NCBI RefSeq assembly: GCF_020103695.1
Contig: NZ_JAHXBF010000014.1
Span: forward strand, 1 to 64,000
DNA length: 64,000 nt
DNA from: Hyalangium versicolor
GTDB lineage: Bacteria > Myxococcota > Myxococcia > Myxococcales > Myxococcaceae
Direction: 5' to 3'
Under the pieces are notes generated by a model. The model saw only the letters and a list, made by a program, of their open reading frames with translations, ran no database searches and had not been told where the DNA came from. Of this stretch, positions 36,487 through 45,887 are shown one piece after another (the first letter of the stretch is position 1; each line of letters begins with the position of its first letter). Position numbers and translations under genes: made by a program.

Positions 36487-37392
36487 ATGGCCCCTCCTCG
36501 CCGTCCCGGTCGCGCTCTCGCCTTGAAGGCCCGCCAGCGCACACCAGGCCACCATTACAACGGGAGCTTCCTCTCAGCCGCGGACCGCGCCGAGGTGATC
36601 TCCTGGCTCACCACTCTGAAACCCCTGTGGGAAGAGCGCTACTCCAAGCACTTCCCTCCCCCGCCGGGCCAGACGCAGCGCCGGCTGCTGCGCCCCGTGT
36701 ACTGGCTGGGCAACTGGCAGTTCGCCTGCCTCGACTACTACCGCCCGCCCAAGGGCGTGAAGGACCGCTGCGTCCGGGCCGAGCCCTTCCCTCCCGTGCT
36801 CCAGCGCCAGGTGGAGAAGATCGAGGCGCTCGCGCGCCGCATGTTCCGAGGGCCGGACATGCCCGCACGCTGGCACCTCAACACGTGCCTGGTGAACTTC
36901 TACGGCAACCGGCTGGAGGATGGGCGTTGGGTGGACACCGCGCGCGTGGGCGAGCACAAGGACTTCGAGCCGGGCCCCGTGGCCTCGCTGTCCCTGGGCG
37001 AGCGAGCCCTCATCCAGTTCGTCACCTCCACCCGGCCGGGCGAGCGGGACGCGGTGGTGCTCGAGCAGTGGCTGGATGACGGCGCGCTGGAACTCTTCGG
37101 AGGCGCGCAGTGGAAGGAGCAGACCTTCCACCGTGTGCAGCGGGTGGACACGCGCGAGGGCCATGTCCTGCCGCCCGAGCTGCCCGACTTCCAGACCCGG
37201 CGCGTGAACCTCACCTTCCGCTACGTACCAGACGAGCACGTGACGCCCTTCGCGGCGCTCGCGCGCGAGGCCCGCGAGGACGTGCGCCCCTACATGCGCA
37301 CGCTGGCCGAGGGCAGCCCCTTCTTCCGTGCAGAGCTGGCCCGCGAGAAGCCCGAGCCCGAGAGTGCTCCCCCCGCGGGCACTCCGAGCTGA
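36487..37392 (+). CDS. AlkB-like 2-oxoglutarate/Fe(II) dioxygenase
   Basis: From the ATG at 36487 the product has 301 residues; the longer frame runs antisense to pabC and is not real. The double-stranded beta-helix core shows NFYGNRLEDGRWVDTARVGEHKD, with the HxD iron ligands at about 157-159, the distal His in TFHRVQRV, and the Arg pair for 2-oxoglutarate in RRVNLTFRYVP. AlkB-family enzymes demethylate alkylated nucleic acid bases or, in some branches, proteins. The N-terminal about 100 residues (AEVISWLTTLKPLWEERY) are extra to E. coli AlkB. It is cytoplasmic; damage repair is likely but the substrate is unproven. Confidence 0.8.
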   Translation: MAPPRRPGRALALKARQRTPGHHYNGSFLSAADRAEVISWLTTLKPLWEERYSKHFPPPPGQTQRRLLRPVYWLGNWQFACLDYYRPPKGVKDRCVRAEPFPPVLQRQVEKIEALARRMFRGPDMPARWHLNTCLVNFYGNRLEDGRWVDTARVGEHKDFEPGPVASLSLGERALIQFVTSTRPGERDAVVLEQWLDDGALELFGGAQWKEQTFHRVQRVDTREGHVLPPELPDFQTRRVNLTFRYVPDEHVTPFAALAREAREDVRPYMRTLAEGSPFFRAELAREKPEPESAPPAGTPS

Positions 37393-37408
37393 ACGAGCGC
37401 CCTGCGCT

Positions 37409-40162
37409 TCACGGGAAGGCCGCCTGAGCCGCCTTCCGCGCCTGGGCCTCGTCGCCGACGATGCCCACCACCAGCCGCTCCGTGCAGGCAGCGAACTCCT
37501 TCCGCAGATCGGCTGACGTCACGGCCTGGAGGAGAGCCGGCCGTCGCGTGATGGCCTCCGCATCCCAGCCCAACACGCGCGAGTCCAACACCGCATCCAC
37601 CCAAGCCCACGAGGTCGTGAGCGACACGGCCTGCTCCGCCAGCAACCGGCTCCGAGCGCCCTCCAGCTCCGCGGCGGGCACGCCCTCGCGGGCATATGCC
37701 GCCATCACCGAGCGCATCGCCGTCATCGAGGCACTCAGCTGGGAGTCCTCCACCACGCCCTCCAGCAACAGGTAGGCCGCGCCACCACGAGCCACTGACA
37801 CCCGAGTCTGGAAGCCATAGGTGGCGCCCATCTGCTCGCGCACCTGGCGCCACAGGTGCCGCCTCATCACCTCGGCCATCAGCCCGTAACGAGCCGCGGC
37901 CTCAGCCGTCACCTCCGGCAACCGGCAAGCGAGCTGCACATGGCCCTGCGTCGCTCCCGGGCGCGGAGTGAAGAGCAACTCCGGCTTCGCAGTGGGTGCC
38001 GGCATCGCCGGGAGCGGTGGCGCCTCCACCGGAGCGCCCTTGCTGCCCCAGCCGCCCAGATACTGCTGCACCAGCGGCAGGACCTGCTGGGGCTCGAACT
38101 CGCCGGAGATCACCGCGACCGCGTTCGCGGGGCGATGTACCTGAGAGAGCCAGCCCTCCACATCCGACTGCGTCACCTGCTCCAGCTCCTCGAACGAGGT
38201 GGAGTGGCCATAGGGGTGCTCGCCGTAGAGGGCCCGCTGAAGCGCCCGCTCCGCCTTCGCCTCGGGGTCGGCATCCAGCGCCTTGCGCCAGGGCATGACG
38301 TTCTCGCGATAGACGCGCAGGGCTTCGTTCTCGGTGCCCGTGCTGGACAACCGCTCGGACATGATCGCCAGCATGTTGCCCACGTTGCCCGCCGCGCCCT
38401 CGACCCCATAGCGCAGGTGATCGCGGTAGAGCCGCGTGAAGCTGCGCAGGCCGTAGTCTCCCGGGCTTCCCTCGTAACTCGACTTGGGGAAGGAGACCCA
38501 CTCGGTCACCTCGGCCACTCCCTGCTTCCCGCTCACCTCGCCCCCACCCAGCATCACTCCCACGCTCACCAACGGCATCCCAGGCCGCGGCACCAGCAAC
38601 ACCTCCATGCCGTTGCCCAGGCGCATCGAGGTGATCGGCACAGGGGTCGTGAGCGCCGCGGGCAGCGGGCCCTGGGGCCGCACCGCGGTCTCCTCATCGG
38701 GCGGCAGCCCCTGAACGGCGGCCAGGGCAGGCACACCGCTCTCCCCCGGCTTCACCAACACCACGCGCGCCCGGTCGCGCTGCAACCAGTGGTAGGCGAA
38801 GCTGGTCACCTTGGAGCCATCGAGCGCCTCCAGCGCCGTCTGGGTGCTTCCATAGGCGAGCGCATCAAGGGTGTAATGGGTGAGCTCGGCCCGGCGTATG
38901 GCGCGGCCCAGCAGATCCTGCGAATCCAGCGCCATGCCCACCGTGACGTTGCGGTGCATCCGCTGGAAGTCGAGCTGCCGGGTGAGCACATCCCTGGCGG
39001 CCAGGGCCGTGTCCCACACGGAGTACACCTGATCCAGCACCGTCTCCGCCGACTTGTCCGGGTGGGCTCCCGAGATCAGCACCACCCGCACCAACAGCAT
39101 CGAGGCGCGTGTGCCCGGAATCAGCTCGCTGCTGATGCCCGCGATGTCGCCGTCATGCAGCATCGCCCGGCCGAGCGCGACGGAGAGGCTGGAGCGCACG
39201 AACTCCTGCACCACGCTCGCCTCGTCGAAACCGCGCGGCAGCACCCAGCTCAGGTACAGCTCGGGTGAAGGGAGCGCGGCCTCGTGGGCGATCAGCTTCG
39301 AGGCCTTGGGGGCCAGGGGAGGCTCGGGAGCTGGCTGCGGCAGCCGGGGACTCACCGCCAGGGGGAGTCCACTGCCGTACCAGGACTCGGGCAGGTGCTC
39401 CTTCAGCAGCGCCTCCATGGCCTCCAGATCCACGTCGCCAGTGATGACCAGCGTCACGTTGTCGGGCTGGTAGTGCTTGCGCACGAAGCGCTGGGCATCC
39501 GCGAGGGTGATCCGCGAGAGCGAGCCATGGGTTCCAATGACGGGCCGCGCGTACGGATGGTCCGCGGGGAAGGACGCCGCCTGGACCCACTCGAAGACCT
39601 GCCCGACGTAGCCCGTCTCGTTACCCTCGCGCAGCTCGTTGCGCACCACCTCGCGCTCCACGGTGAACACCTCCTCGGTGATCCCCTGGAGCGGAGTGCT
39701 CAATCGCTGGGCCTCGAGGTGCAGCAACTCCGGCAAGGACTCGCGCGGCACGAGCGTCTCGTAGCGGGTGTAATCCATGCCGGTGAAGGCGTTGAACCGG
39801 CCCGCGCCCGCCCGCTCCAGCCGCGTCCACATCGAGGCGCTGCCCTCGTGCCGCGACCGGAAGGCCAGGTGCTCCACCATGTGCGCGAGGCCTTCCCTGC
39901 CCGCCGGATCGCCCGAACTCCCCGTGCCCACCAGCGCCACTACCGCCACCACTGGAGCGCGCCGGTCCTCCTCGACCACGACACGCAGGCCCGAGGGGAG
40001 CTTGAAGTCCCTCAACGGGAAGTTCACATCGCGCATCACGACGGTGCCCCGAGCGGGCAGCATCGTGGCGCACGCGGACAGGGACAGGGCCAACAGCGCG
40101 AGCAGCCCCATGACGGCGCGAGGGCGCTCGGAGCGAGCGGACACCAAGTGGGACCTGGGCAT
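37409..40162 (-). CDS. M16-family zinc metallopeptidase lipoprotein, full-length double unit
   Basis: About 917 residues, starting at the ATG at 40162 (another ATG lies at 40111; both give the signal ending in lipobox LSAC). It is built from two M16 units. The N-terminal unit carries the inverted zinc motif HMVEH near 92 and the downstream Glu in VRNELREGN, so it should be active. The C-terminal unit (about 480-910) keeps the fold (VSVGVMLGGGEVSGKQGVAE) but lacks HxxEH, as in the partner half of pitrilysin-type and processing-peptidase enzymes. It is probably periplasmic or outer-membrane bound, degrading small peptides. It converges on the AlkB-like gene and precedes nothing in operon distance. 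Confidence 0.9.
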   Translation of the reverse strand: MPRSHLVSARSERPRAVMGLLALLALSLSACATMLPARGTVVMRDVNFPLRDFKLPSGLRVVVEEDRRAPVVAVVALVGTGSSGDPAGREGLAHMVEHLAFRSRHEGSASMWTRLERAGAGRFNAFTGMDYTRYETLVPRESLPELLHLEAQRLSTPLQGITEEVFTVEREVVRNELREGNETGYVGQVFEWVQAASFPADHPYARPVIGTHGSLSRITLADAQRFVRKHYQPDNVTLVITGDVDLEAMEALLKEHLPESWYGSGLPLAVSPRLPQPAPEPPLAPKASKLIAHEAALPSPELYLSWVLPRGFDEASVVQEFVRSSLSVALGRAMLHDGDIAGISSELIPGTRASMLLVRVVLISGAHPDKSAETVLDQVYSVWDTALAARDVLTRQLDFQRMHRNVTVGMALDSQDLLGRAIRRAELTHYTLDALAYGSTQTALEALDGSKVTSFAYHWLQRDRARVVLVKPGESGVPALAAVQGLPPDEETAVRPQGPLPAALTTPVPITSMRLGNGMEVLLVPRPGMPLVSVGVMLGGGEVSGKQGVAEVTEWVSFPKSSYEGSPGDYGLRSFTRLYRDHLRYGVEGAAGNVGNMLAIMSERLSSTGTENEALRVYRENVMPWRKALDADPEAKAERALQRALYGEHPYGHSTSFEELEQVTQSDVEGWLSQVHRPANAVAVISGEFEPQQVLPLVQQYLGGWGSKGAPVEAPPLPAMPAPTAKPELLFTPRPGATQGHVQLACRLPEVTAEAAARYGLMAEVMRRHLWRQVREQMGATYGFQTRVSVARGGAAYLLLEGVVEDSQLSASMTAMRSVMAAYAREGVPAAELEGARSRLLAEQAVSLTTSWAWVDAVLDSRVLGWDAEAITRRPALLQAVTSADLRKEFAACTERLVVGIVGDEAQARKAAQAAFP

Positions 40163-40229
40163 GCGGTGACACTTCCCACACACCCTGGTGGCCTGCCAAT
40201 CCCCTCCAGCGGCGCCTGCCGCAGGGGGC

Positions 40230-41876
40230 TCAGAACGACGCGGTCAAGCCCCAGCGGATGTCGATGTGCTGCTCGGAGGCCACGCCCCCCTGCTCCCAGC
40301 CGACCCGCGCGCCCGCGCCGGTGAAGGTGTCCTTCACGGTGGTGTACCGGCCGCGCACCGAGTAGCCCAGCGGGCCCCACACCTCACCGGCCAGGCCCAG
40401 CTCCCCGAACCAGCCGGCGCTCGACACCTCGGTGCCCAGATCCCGCACCTCGAGTTCCAGCTCACCCTCATCGGCGGTGAGGCTCTTGCCAGCCTTGGGG
40501 CCGATGAAGAACTGCCCGCCGCCCTCCACGCGCAGCCAGTGGCGCAACGGCACGGAGAACTCCAGCCCCGCCGACGGGTGCATCCGGTGCGAGCCCGTGA
40601 GCGCAACCTGCGCCTTCTGATCCACCTCGAAGGCCCGGCTCAGCAGGCCTCCGCGAAAGCCCGCGTACGCCAGCCTCGGGCGCTCGACCGTGCCCATGTT
40701 GAAGTAGTAGCGGTACAGGAGCATGCCGGTGATGACCGTGTCGGTGGCCACCACGCTCCGGGTGGGCGTCTCTCCCGAATCCGTCGTCACCTTCACCTGC
40801 GTCTCCGAGTAGCCCTGCTGGTAGCCCGCCACCAGACCCAGGCCGCGCAACGCATTGCCCGAACGAGCCAGCGGCAGCAATTCGATCTGACCGGTCAGCC
40901 CCAGGTAGGGCACTCCGGACTTGAAGTCGATCGTGTCGCCCGTCTGGTTCTCCTCGGGGCGGCTGTCGAACTCGGCGCAAGACTTGGAGCCCGGCCGGGC
41001 GCAGTACGTGCGCCACGTGGTGGTGCCCCCCAGGAACAGGTGGATGAAGGGGGGATGTCGGTGCTTGTCCTCGGCATCCAGCCTCGTCTGGCTCGCCGCG
41101 GCCGCGACGACCGGCTTCGTGGAAGTGTGGGACTCGTCATCGACGGACTTGGGCGTCTCCTCGGGCTCCAGGGACGGCTTCTCCGGAGTCGAGTCCACGG
41201 GCGCATCAGCGGAGCTCGTCGCAGGAGGCGTGGCTGGCGGCTTCGTCTCGGCGGGTGCGGCGTCCGAGGGGGGCGGCTTCGCAGCAATGGGTTCGGGCGG
41301 CGACGGGCTGGCGGATGGAGGCGGAGTGACCGCGACGGGCGGAGACGGCTCAGGCGTGGAGGGCGTCGGAGGCGTGGCGGGCTCCGTAGGAGGCGGCGTC
41401 ACAGCCGGAGGCGGCTTGGCGGCCGTGGCGGCAATGCCCGCGACGAGCCTGCGCGCCTCGCTCGCGGACATCTTCCCGCGCTGGAGCTTGACGCTCTTGG
41501 TCCACAACTCCCGGCCATCCGAGCCCTGCACCTGGATCTCCAGGGTGCGCCCGGCCGTGGCGGTCACCACCGCGGTCAGCCCGAGCCCGGGGGCCACCTG
41601 CGCAATGCCATCGGCCGTCTGGGCGGCGGCGCCCTTCAGGCCCGCCTTGCTGGCGGCGGCCGTGTACTTCTTGAGCGGGACGACCTCGACCTGCTTGCCC
41701 TTCTTGAGGCCCGTCTCCACCTGGTTGCGCAGCGCACCGCGCTTGTCACCCTCGAAGTCGAGGACCACGACGCGGGGTTTGGCCGCCTTCTGGGCCAACG
41801 CCGCGTGAGAAGTCAGCACCAAGGCCAGGGCCAGCACCGCGCCCCACCGACTCATCCATCGTCCCATGGACATCAT
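40230..41876 (-). CDS. Predicted outer-membrane barrel protein with Pro-rich linker
   Basis: The start is uncertain among ATGs at 41876, 41873, 41867 and 41855; all precede one signal peptide ending near ALA-QK. The exported N-terminal domain (about 25-180; PRVVVLDFEGDKRGALRNQVETGL) resembles the FlgO/TolB-N-like domains that open many myxobacterial periplasmic proteins. A low-complexity Pro/Thr/Ser/Ala linker follows (about 180-290). The C-terminal 270 residues alternate in beta fashion and end in Phe (LTASF), as outer-membrane beta-barrels do. No enzyme motif. A periplasm-to-surface tether is a guess. It lies 68 bases upstream of the M16 gene on the same strand, so the two may be co-transcribed. 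Confidence 0.7.
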   Translation of the reverse strand: MMSMGRWMSRWGAVLALALVLTSHAALAQKAAKPRVVVLDFEGDKRGALRNQVETGLKKGKQVEVVPLKKYTAAASKAGLKGAAAQTADGIAQVAPGLGLTAVVTATAGRTLEIQVQGSDGRELWTKSVKLQRGKMSASEARRLVAGIAATAAKPPPAVTPPPTEPATPPTPSTPEPSPPVAVTPPPSASPSPPEPIAAKPPPSDAAPAETKPPATPPATSSADAPVDSTPEKPSLEPEETPKSVDDESHTSTKPVVAAAASQTRLDAEDKHRHPPFIHLFLGGTTTWRTYCARPGSKSCAEFDSRPEENQTGDTIDFKSGVPYLGLTGQIELLPLARSGNALRGLGLVAGYQQGYSETQVKVTTDSGETPTRSVVATDTVITGMLLYRYYFNMGTVERPRLAYAGFRGGLLSRAFEVDQKAQVALTGSHRMHPSAGLEFSVPLRHWLRVEGGGQFFIGPKAGKSLTADEGELELEVRDLGTEVSSAGWFGELGLAGEVWGPLGYSVRGRYTTVKDTFTGAGARVGWEQGGVASEQHIDIRWGLTASF

Positions 41877-41927
41877 CTGAACTGGGAGGTTCACCCAGCC
41901 CACACCCGATGTCCACAACCACACGCA

Positions 41928-43109
41928 TCAGGTCTCGATGGGAGACGCTGCGAGGGAGGGAGCCGCCTCCAGGACCGCGGGAGCCAGGATGGGCGTGGCC
42001 TCCATGGCCGAGGGGGCTGGGGTGGCGGTGGCGGGCGGCTCGCCGGGGTTCTCGAACACCGCCGGCTGCGTCAGCCCCAGGAAGTCGCGCCGGTAGATGC
42101 GCACCATGGCCATGAAGAAGGCGGCGATGAGCGGGCCCACCAGCATCCCCATCATCCCGAACACCGCGACCCCGCCGAACATGGAGAGGAAGACGATCAG
42201 GGGGTGCAGGGCCATGCGCGAGCCGCACAGCCGGGGCCGGATGAAGTTGTCGACGGTACCCACCACCAGGGAGCCCCAGGCGGCCAGGAAGAGGGCATCG
42301 CTCGTCTTGCCGGACAGGAACAGCAGGAGACTGATGGGGACCCAGACCAGGCCCGTGCCCACCACCGGAACGAGCGCGGCGATGACCATGGCGGCGCCCC
42401 ACACCACCGCATGGGGCACACCGGCGATCAGCAGACCCACCAGCCCCACGGCGCCCTGGACGAGCGCGGTGACGGTGTTGCCATAGACGATGGCGTAGCC
42501 CACGTCGGTGAACTCACGCGAGAAGTGCTGGATGTAGCGCCGCTCCAGCGGAACCAGGCGGATGGCCTCGGCATAGAGGCGGCGCCCGTCCAGGAAGAAG
42601 TAGTACATGGCCACCGTCATGAGGAACAGGTTGACCACGAACTCGGAGCCCATCCCCACCGCGTGCTTGATGACGGTGGCGCTCCCGGTGGCGGCCGACA
42701 GCAGGCCCTTCTCCATCTCCGAGCCCACGGACTCCGAGCGCACATAGCGGCTCAGCCCCCGAGGCAGGTTGGTGATCAGTTCCTGGCGAACATCCACCCG
42801 CTCGAGGACGGCCGGGAGGTTGGTCGCGAGCTGGAAGAGTTCACGGCCCACCAGCCAGCCCACCCCGGCCAGCGGCACGAGGATGAGGAGGAAGACGGTG
42901 AGCGTGGAGAGCAGGGCACTGAGCCCCTTGCGCCCCTTCAACCGCCGGCACAGGAAGTCCTGGATCGGTAAGAAGAGAACGACGAGAAAGCCGCCCAGGA
43001 GCACAGGCATCACAAAGGGCAGCAAGATGCGAGAGAACAGCACCACCGCGAGAGCAAACAGCCCCGCGAACACGAAATTGGACCAGCGCTTCGAATCGGC
43101 CGCCGACAC
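41928..43109 (-). CDS. AI-2E family (PerM-type) membrane permease
   Basis: The start is read as GTG at 43109 behind a GGGTGG-rich box; the longer frame would overlap the divergent lipoprotein gene. The 393-residue product has about eight TM helices: two close to the N-terminus (FVFAGLFALAVVLFSRILLP and the next), a soluble loop, then a helical bundle with IAGVPHAVVWGAAMVIAALVP and LIVFLSMFGGVAVFGMMGMLVGP, signatures of the family. Members are proposed to export autoinducer-2 or other small molecules, or act as Na+/H+ antiporters; the function is open. The C-terminal tail (about 50 residues) is Pro/Ala-rich. Confidence 0.9.
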   Translation of the reverse strand: MSAADSKRWSNFVFAGLFALAVVLFSRILLPFVMPVLLGGFLVVLFLPIQDFLCRRLKGRKGLSALLSTLTVFLLILVPLAGVGWLVGRELFQLATNLPAVLERVDVRQELITNLPRGLSRYVRSESVGSEMEKGLLSAATGSATVIKHAVGMGSEFVVNLFLMTVAMYYFFLDGRRLYAEAIRLVPLERRYIQHFSREFTDVGYAIVYGNTVTALVQGAVGLVGLLIAGVPHAVVWGAAMVIAALVPVVGTGLVWVPISLLLFLSGKTSDALFLAAWGSLVVGTVDNFIRPRLCGSRMALHPLIVFLSMFGGVAVFGMMGMLVGPLIAAFFMAMVRIYRRDFLGLTQPAVFENPGEPPATATPAPSAMEATPILAPAVLEAAPSLAASPIET

Positions 43110-43212
43110 GCCCCACCACCCTTGAGCCCCACGGCTCCCCACCCGCCAAGAACAACGTAGGAATGCTCCCCATCTCGGGGAAGTACCGACTCCCTTGCCA
43201 AGGAAACGAGCT
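43110..43212. promoter_or_regulatory. Divergent promoter region
   Basis: About 100 bases between the AI-2E permease and the lipoprotein gene, so both promoters must lie here. A small CCCC-ATCT-CGGGG-type hairpin is present; no clear -35/-10 pair was recognised. Confidence 0.3.
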
Positions 43213-43710
43213 ATGACTTCTGGACGCTTCTGGGTGATCGCCACCACGCTCGCGAGCACCGCGGTGGCCGTGGCCATCGGCTGTGGCGAAGACGGCGCGC
43301 CCTGCACGGCGTGCCCCTCGATCGAGGGACGCTACCCGCTGGAGTTCGCTGCGGGCTCCCTCCCGGCCGAATGCACTTCACTGGGGGTGACACTGCCGAA
43401 GGGACCGCTGGAAATCCAGCACACCGGCAGCCAGCTCAACGCGACGCTGGACGCGGTGGGGCTGCAGGGCACGCTCTTCCAGAACTACAGCTTCACCTTG
43501 CTGGGGAGCCAGTCGGCGACCGATGGGGGCACCACCCAGTTCAGCCTCTCGGGGACCTACATTCCCGGCAGAGCCGACGGCGGCACGGATGGCGGCACGG
43601 GGCAGCTCTCCGGCTCCTTCACGGGCACCTACACCCGGCCCTCTGCTCAGGGGACGGCGCGTTGCTCCCTGGTGCGCGCCTACACGGCCACCCAGAACGG
43701 GCAGCCGTGA
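43213..43710 (+). CDS. Small lipoprotein, unknown function
   Basis: 165 residues from the ATG at 43213 (AAGGA about eight bases upstream). The signal peptide ends in IGC, a lipobox-like sequence, followed by Cys-containing GEDGAPCTACPSIEGRYPLE. The mature part is beta-rich with a Gly/Asp/Thr turn region (GGTDGGTGQLSG) and looks like a small secreted beta-barrel. There is no catalytic motif and I cannot assign a family. It diverges from the AI-2E permease and converges on the 37-residue basic protein gene. Confidence 0.75.
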   Translation: MTSGRFWVIATTLASTAVAVAIGCGEDGAPCTACPSIEGRYPLEFAAGSLPAECTSLGVTLPKGPLEIQHTGSQLNATLDAVGLQGTLFQNYSFTLLGSQSATDGGTTQFSLSGTYIPGRADGGTDGGTGQLSGSFTGTYTRPSAQGTARCSLVRAYTATQNGQP

Positions 43711-43726
43711 ATCGGGCGCAGGGGGC

Positions 43727-43840
43727 CTACTTCTTCTTGGCAGCCTCTTTGGCGGCGGCCTTGTGCTTCTTCATGCGCTTCTTCCACGCCTGACGGTTCT
43801 TCATCTGCACACGGCGGTGCTTGCTCTTGCTACGGGCCAT
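43727..43840 (-). CDS. 37-residue highly basic small protein
   Basis: The frame encodes 37 residues, starting MARSKSKHRRVQMKNRQ and ending in KEAAKKK, with more than 40% Lys/Arg. CAGGAG lies eight bases before the ATG, an ideal site. Size and charge are like very small ribosome-associated or nucleic-acid-binding proteins, and the tail resembles Ala/Lys-rich histone-H1-like segments. I cannot match it to a named family. It lies 31 bases downstream of the P1 peptidase gene on the same strand, so it may be in that transcript. The good ribosome-binding site and clean stop argue that it is real. Confidence 0.7.
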   Translation of the reverse strand: MARSKSKHRRVQMKNRQAWKKRMKKHKAAAKEAAKKK

Positions 43841-43871
43841 TCAAGTGACTCCTGGGTGATGAAAGGGAGCG

Positions 43872-45206
43872 CTACGTATCAGAAGACCCCCCGGGAGCGG
43901 AACCCTCCGCTTCATCGGGGGCGGGCCTTGTGGGGTAAGGGATACCCTCGGCCCCTCGGACGGCGGTCGGCAGGGCCTCGGCCAGACGGACCTCGCCCTC
44001 CTTGTCGGCGTCCACGGGCTTCTCTCGCGAGGCGGGGGCGCTGCTCTGCTGGGGGCGCTTCTTCACCGAGGCGAAGATGGGGCGGCAGGCGTCCACGAAG
44101 CGCCGGACCTCGTCCAGCGGCAGGGCCGGGCAGTAGTTGTCGTTTACGCCCTTCATAGGCTCGGCCATGCACATGGAGTTGAGGATGGCCTCCTCGGTGG
44201 CCTCCATGACGGCCTCGTAGAGGGGGTCCAGCCGCTGGTCCAGGAGGATCTTCAGCTTGTAGACCATCTTCTGGGTGCGCCGGGGGATGATGTTGGCAGT
44301 GGAGAAGCCGACGATGATCTCCCCCGAGCCGTGCGCCGCGTAGCTGCCGACCCGGCCGATGCCCAGGGAGACGCGCTTGCACAGGCGGTTGATCTGGTGG
44401 CTGAGCAGGGGGGCGTCCGTGGCCACGACGGCGATGATGGAGCCGTAGGTCTGCCCGCGCCGGGGGGTGTCCTTGAACTTCTCGGCGAGCACCTCGCCCA
44501 CGGGGAGGCCGCCCACGCGCAGGTTGTGCATCTTGCCGAAGTTGGACATCACCAGGACGCCCAGGGTGTAACCGCCCAGGGCCTCGGGGAGCTTGCGCGA
44601 GGCGGTGCCGATACCGCCCTTGAAGTCGCACGTCACCATGCCGGTGCCGCCGCCCACATTGCCCTCGGCGACCGGGCCGGCCTTGGCGTTGTTGATGGCC
44701 TCGATGACGTGGTGATCGCGCACGTGGCGGCCGGAGATGTCGTTGAGCCAGCTGTCGTCGCACTCGCCGACGATGGGGATGATGACGTCGTGCTCGTCGC
44801 CGATGCCGGGGTAGCGCTCGACCAGATAGCGCGCCACGCCATCGGACACGGCACCCACGGCCATGGTGTTGGTGAGCATGAGGGGGGTCTCCACGAGCCC
44901 CCACTCCATGAGCTGCGTCATGCCGGAAACTTCGCCGGCGCCGTTGAGGACGAAGCCGCCGCCGTTCATCCGCTCCATGAAGATGTTGCCGTTGTTGGGG
45001 AGGATGGCGGTGACGCCGGTGCGCACGGGGCCGTGGCCTGGGCGCAGGGGGCCCTCGCCGCGGATGATGGTGCTGTGGCCGACCAGCACACCGTCCACAT
45101 CGGTGATGGCGTTGTACTTGCCGGGCTTGAAGCGGCCCAGGGGCAGCCCCAGCTCGCGAGCGCGGACGCGTGGCACGGTCAGTTCCAGTTGGCGCTGAGA
45201 CGACAT
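43872..45206 (-). CDS. P1-family (DmpA-type) peptidase
   Basis: 444 residues. The N-terminal signature PGKYNAITDVDGVLVGHSTI is typical of the P1/DmpA family (N-terminal nucleophile aminopeptidases that cut themselves into alpha and beta chains). The conserved Gly-rich stretch AEGNVGGGTGMVTCDFKGGIGTASR marks the region of the processing site. The usual length is 350-380 residues; the extra C-terminal 60 here are charged and Pro-rich and probably disordered. No signal peptide, so cytoplasmic. Members remove N-terminal L- or D-amino acids or beta-amino acids from small peptides. The TetR gene lies 33 bases upstream on the same strand. Confidence 0.85.
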   Translation of the reverse strand: MSSQRQLELTVPRVRARELGLPLGRFKPGKYNAITDVDGVLVGHSTIIRGEGPLRPGHGPVRTGVTAILPNNGNIFMERMNGGGFVLNGAGEVSGMTQLMEWGLVETPLMLTNTMAVGAVSDGVARYLVERYPGIGDEHDVIIPIVGECDDSWLNDISGRHVRDHHVIEAINNAKAGPVAEGNVGGGTGMVTCDFKGGIGTASRKLPEALGGYTLGVLVMSNFGKMHNLRVGGLPVGEVLAEKFKDTPRRGQTYGSIIAVVATDAPLLSHQINRLCKRVSLGIGRVGSYAAHGSGEIIVGFSTANIIPRRTQKMVYKLKILLDQRLDPLYEAVMEATEEAILNSMCMAEPMKGVNDNYCPALPLDEVRRFVDACRPIFASVKKRPQQSSAPASREKPVDADKEGEVRLAEALPTAVRGAEGIPYPTRPAPDEAEGSAPGGSSDT

Positions 45207-45239
45207 GGGGATGGGACGCTAGTCCACCCCGGGGCGGGG

Positions 45240-45887
45240 TCAACCGTTCTGGGGCCTGACGCGCAGACCGTCCAACAACAGGCGGGTCTGGGCCACGGCC
45301 TGAGCCTCGGGGTCCAAGGAGCCGTTGCCCATGGGTTCGAGGACCCCGTCGACCAGCAACGAGGCCAGTCCGTGGACCAGGGACCAGGACGCCATGGCCA
45401 GTAAGAGCGTATCTCCGGAGCGCAGCACGCCTGCCTGCTGGCCTTCGGTGAGGCACTGCAGCAGCAGGCCGAAGCCATGACCGCCCTCGGTGCTCATGCT
45501 CTCGTGCTCGGCGGGACGGGCGAAGTGCGGGCCGAACATGACTCGGAAGTGCGAGGGGTTCTGCACGGCGAAGAGGACATAGGCGACGCCGCAGGCAATC
45601 AAGCGCTCGGCGGGGTCTGTCTCTCGGTCCATGCGCTCGCGCATCTGGGCGGCCATGGAGCGAAAGCCCTCCTCGGCGACGGCGGCCAACAGGGCCTCTT
45701 TGTCGGCGAAGTGCCGGTAGGGAGCGGCGTGAGTGACACCGGCACGCCGAGCCACCTCACGCAGAGTGAGAGCACTGAAACCCTCCTCGGAGATGAGGGC
45801 CAGGGACGCGTCGATGAGGGCGCGGCGCAGGTCTCCGTGGTGATAGCGGGCCTTGGATTGCGAACTCGTCTTCTTCGGGACGGCCAC
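45240..45887 (-). CDS. TetR-family transcriptional regulator
   Basis: The start is read as GTG at 45887, seven bases after GAGGAG; an ATG at 45926 is open but has no site. The 215-residue product has the TetR helix-turn-helix near residues 15-65 (LRRALIDASLALISEEGFSALTLREVARRAGVTHAAPYRHFADKEALL split by its turn) and a ligand-binding C-terminal domain of the TetR_C_33/WHG-like kind. It is the first gene of a likely transcript with the P1 peptidase and the small basic protein, so self-regulation plus control of the peptidase is plausible. The ligand is unknown. Confidence 0.9.
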   Translation of the reverse strand: MAVPKKTSSQSKARYHHGDLRRALIDASLALISEEGFSALTLREVARRAGVTHAAPYRHFADKEALLAAVAEEGFRSMAAQMRERMDRETDPAERLIACGVAYVLFAVQNPSHFRVMFGPHFARPAEHESMSTEGGHGFGLLLQCLTEGQQAGVLRSGDTLLLAMASWSLVHGLASLLVDGVLEPMGNGSLDPEAQAVAQTRLLLDGLRVRPQNG

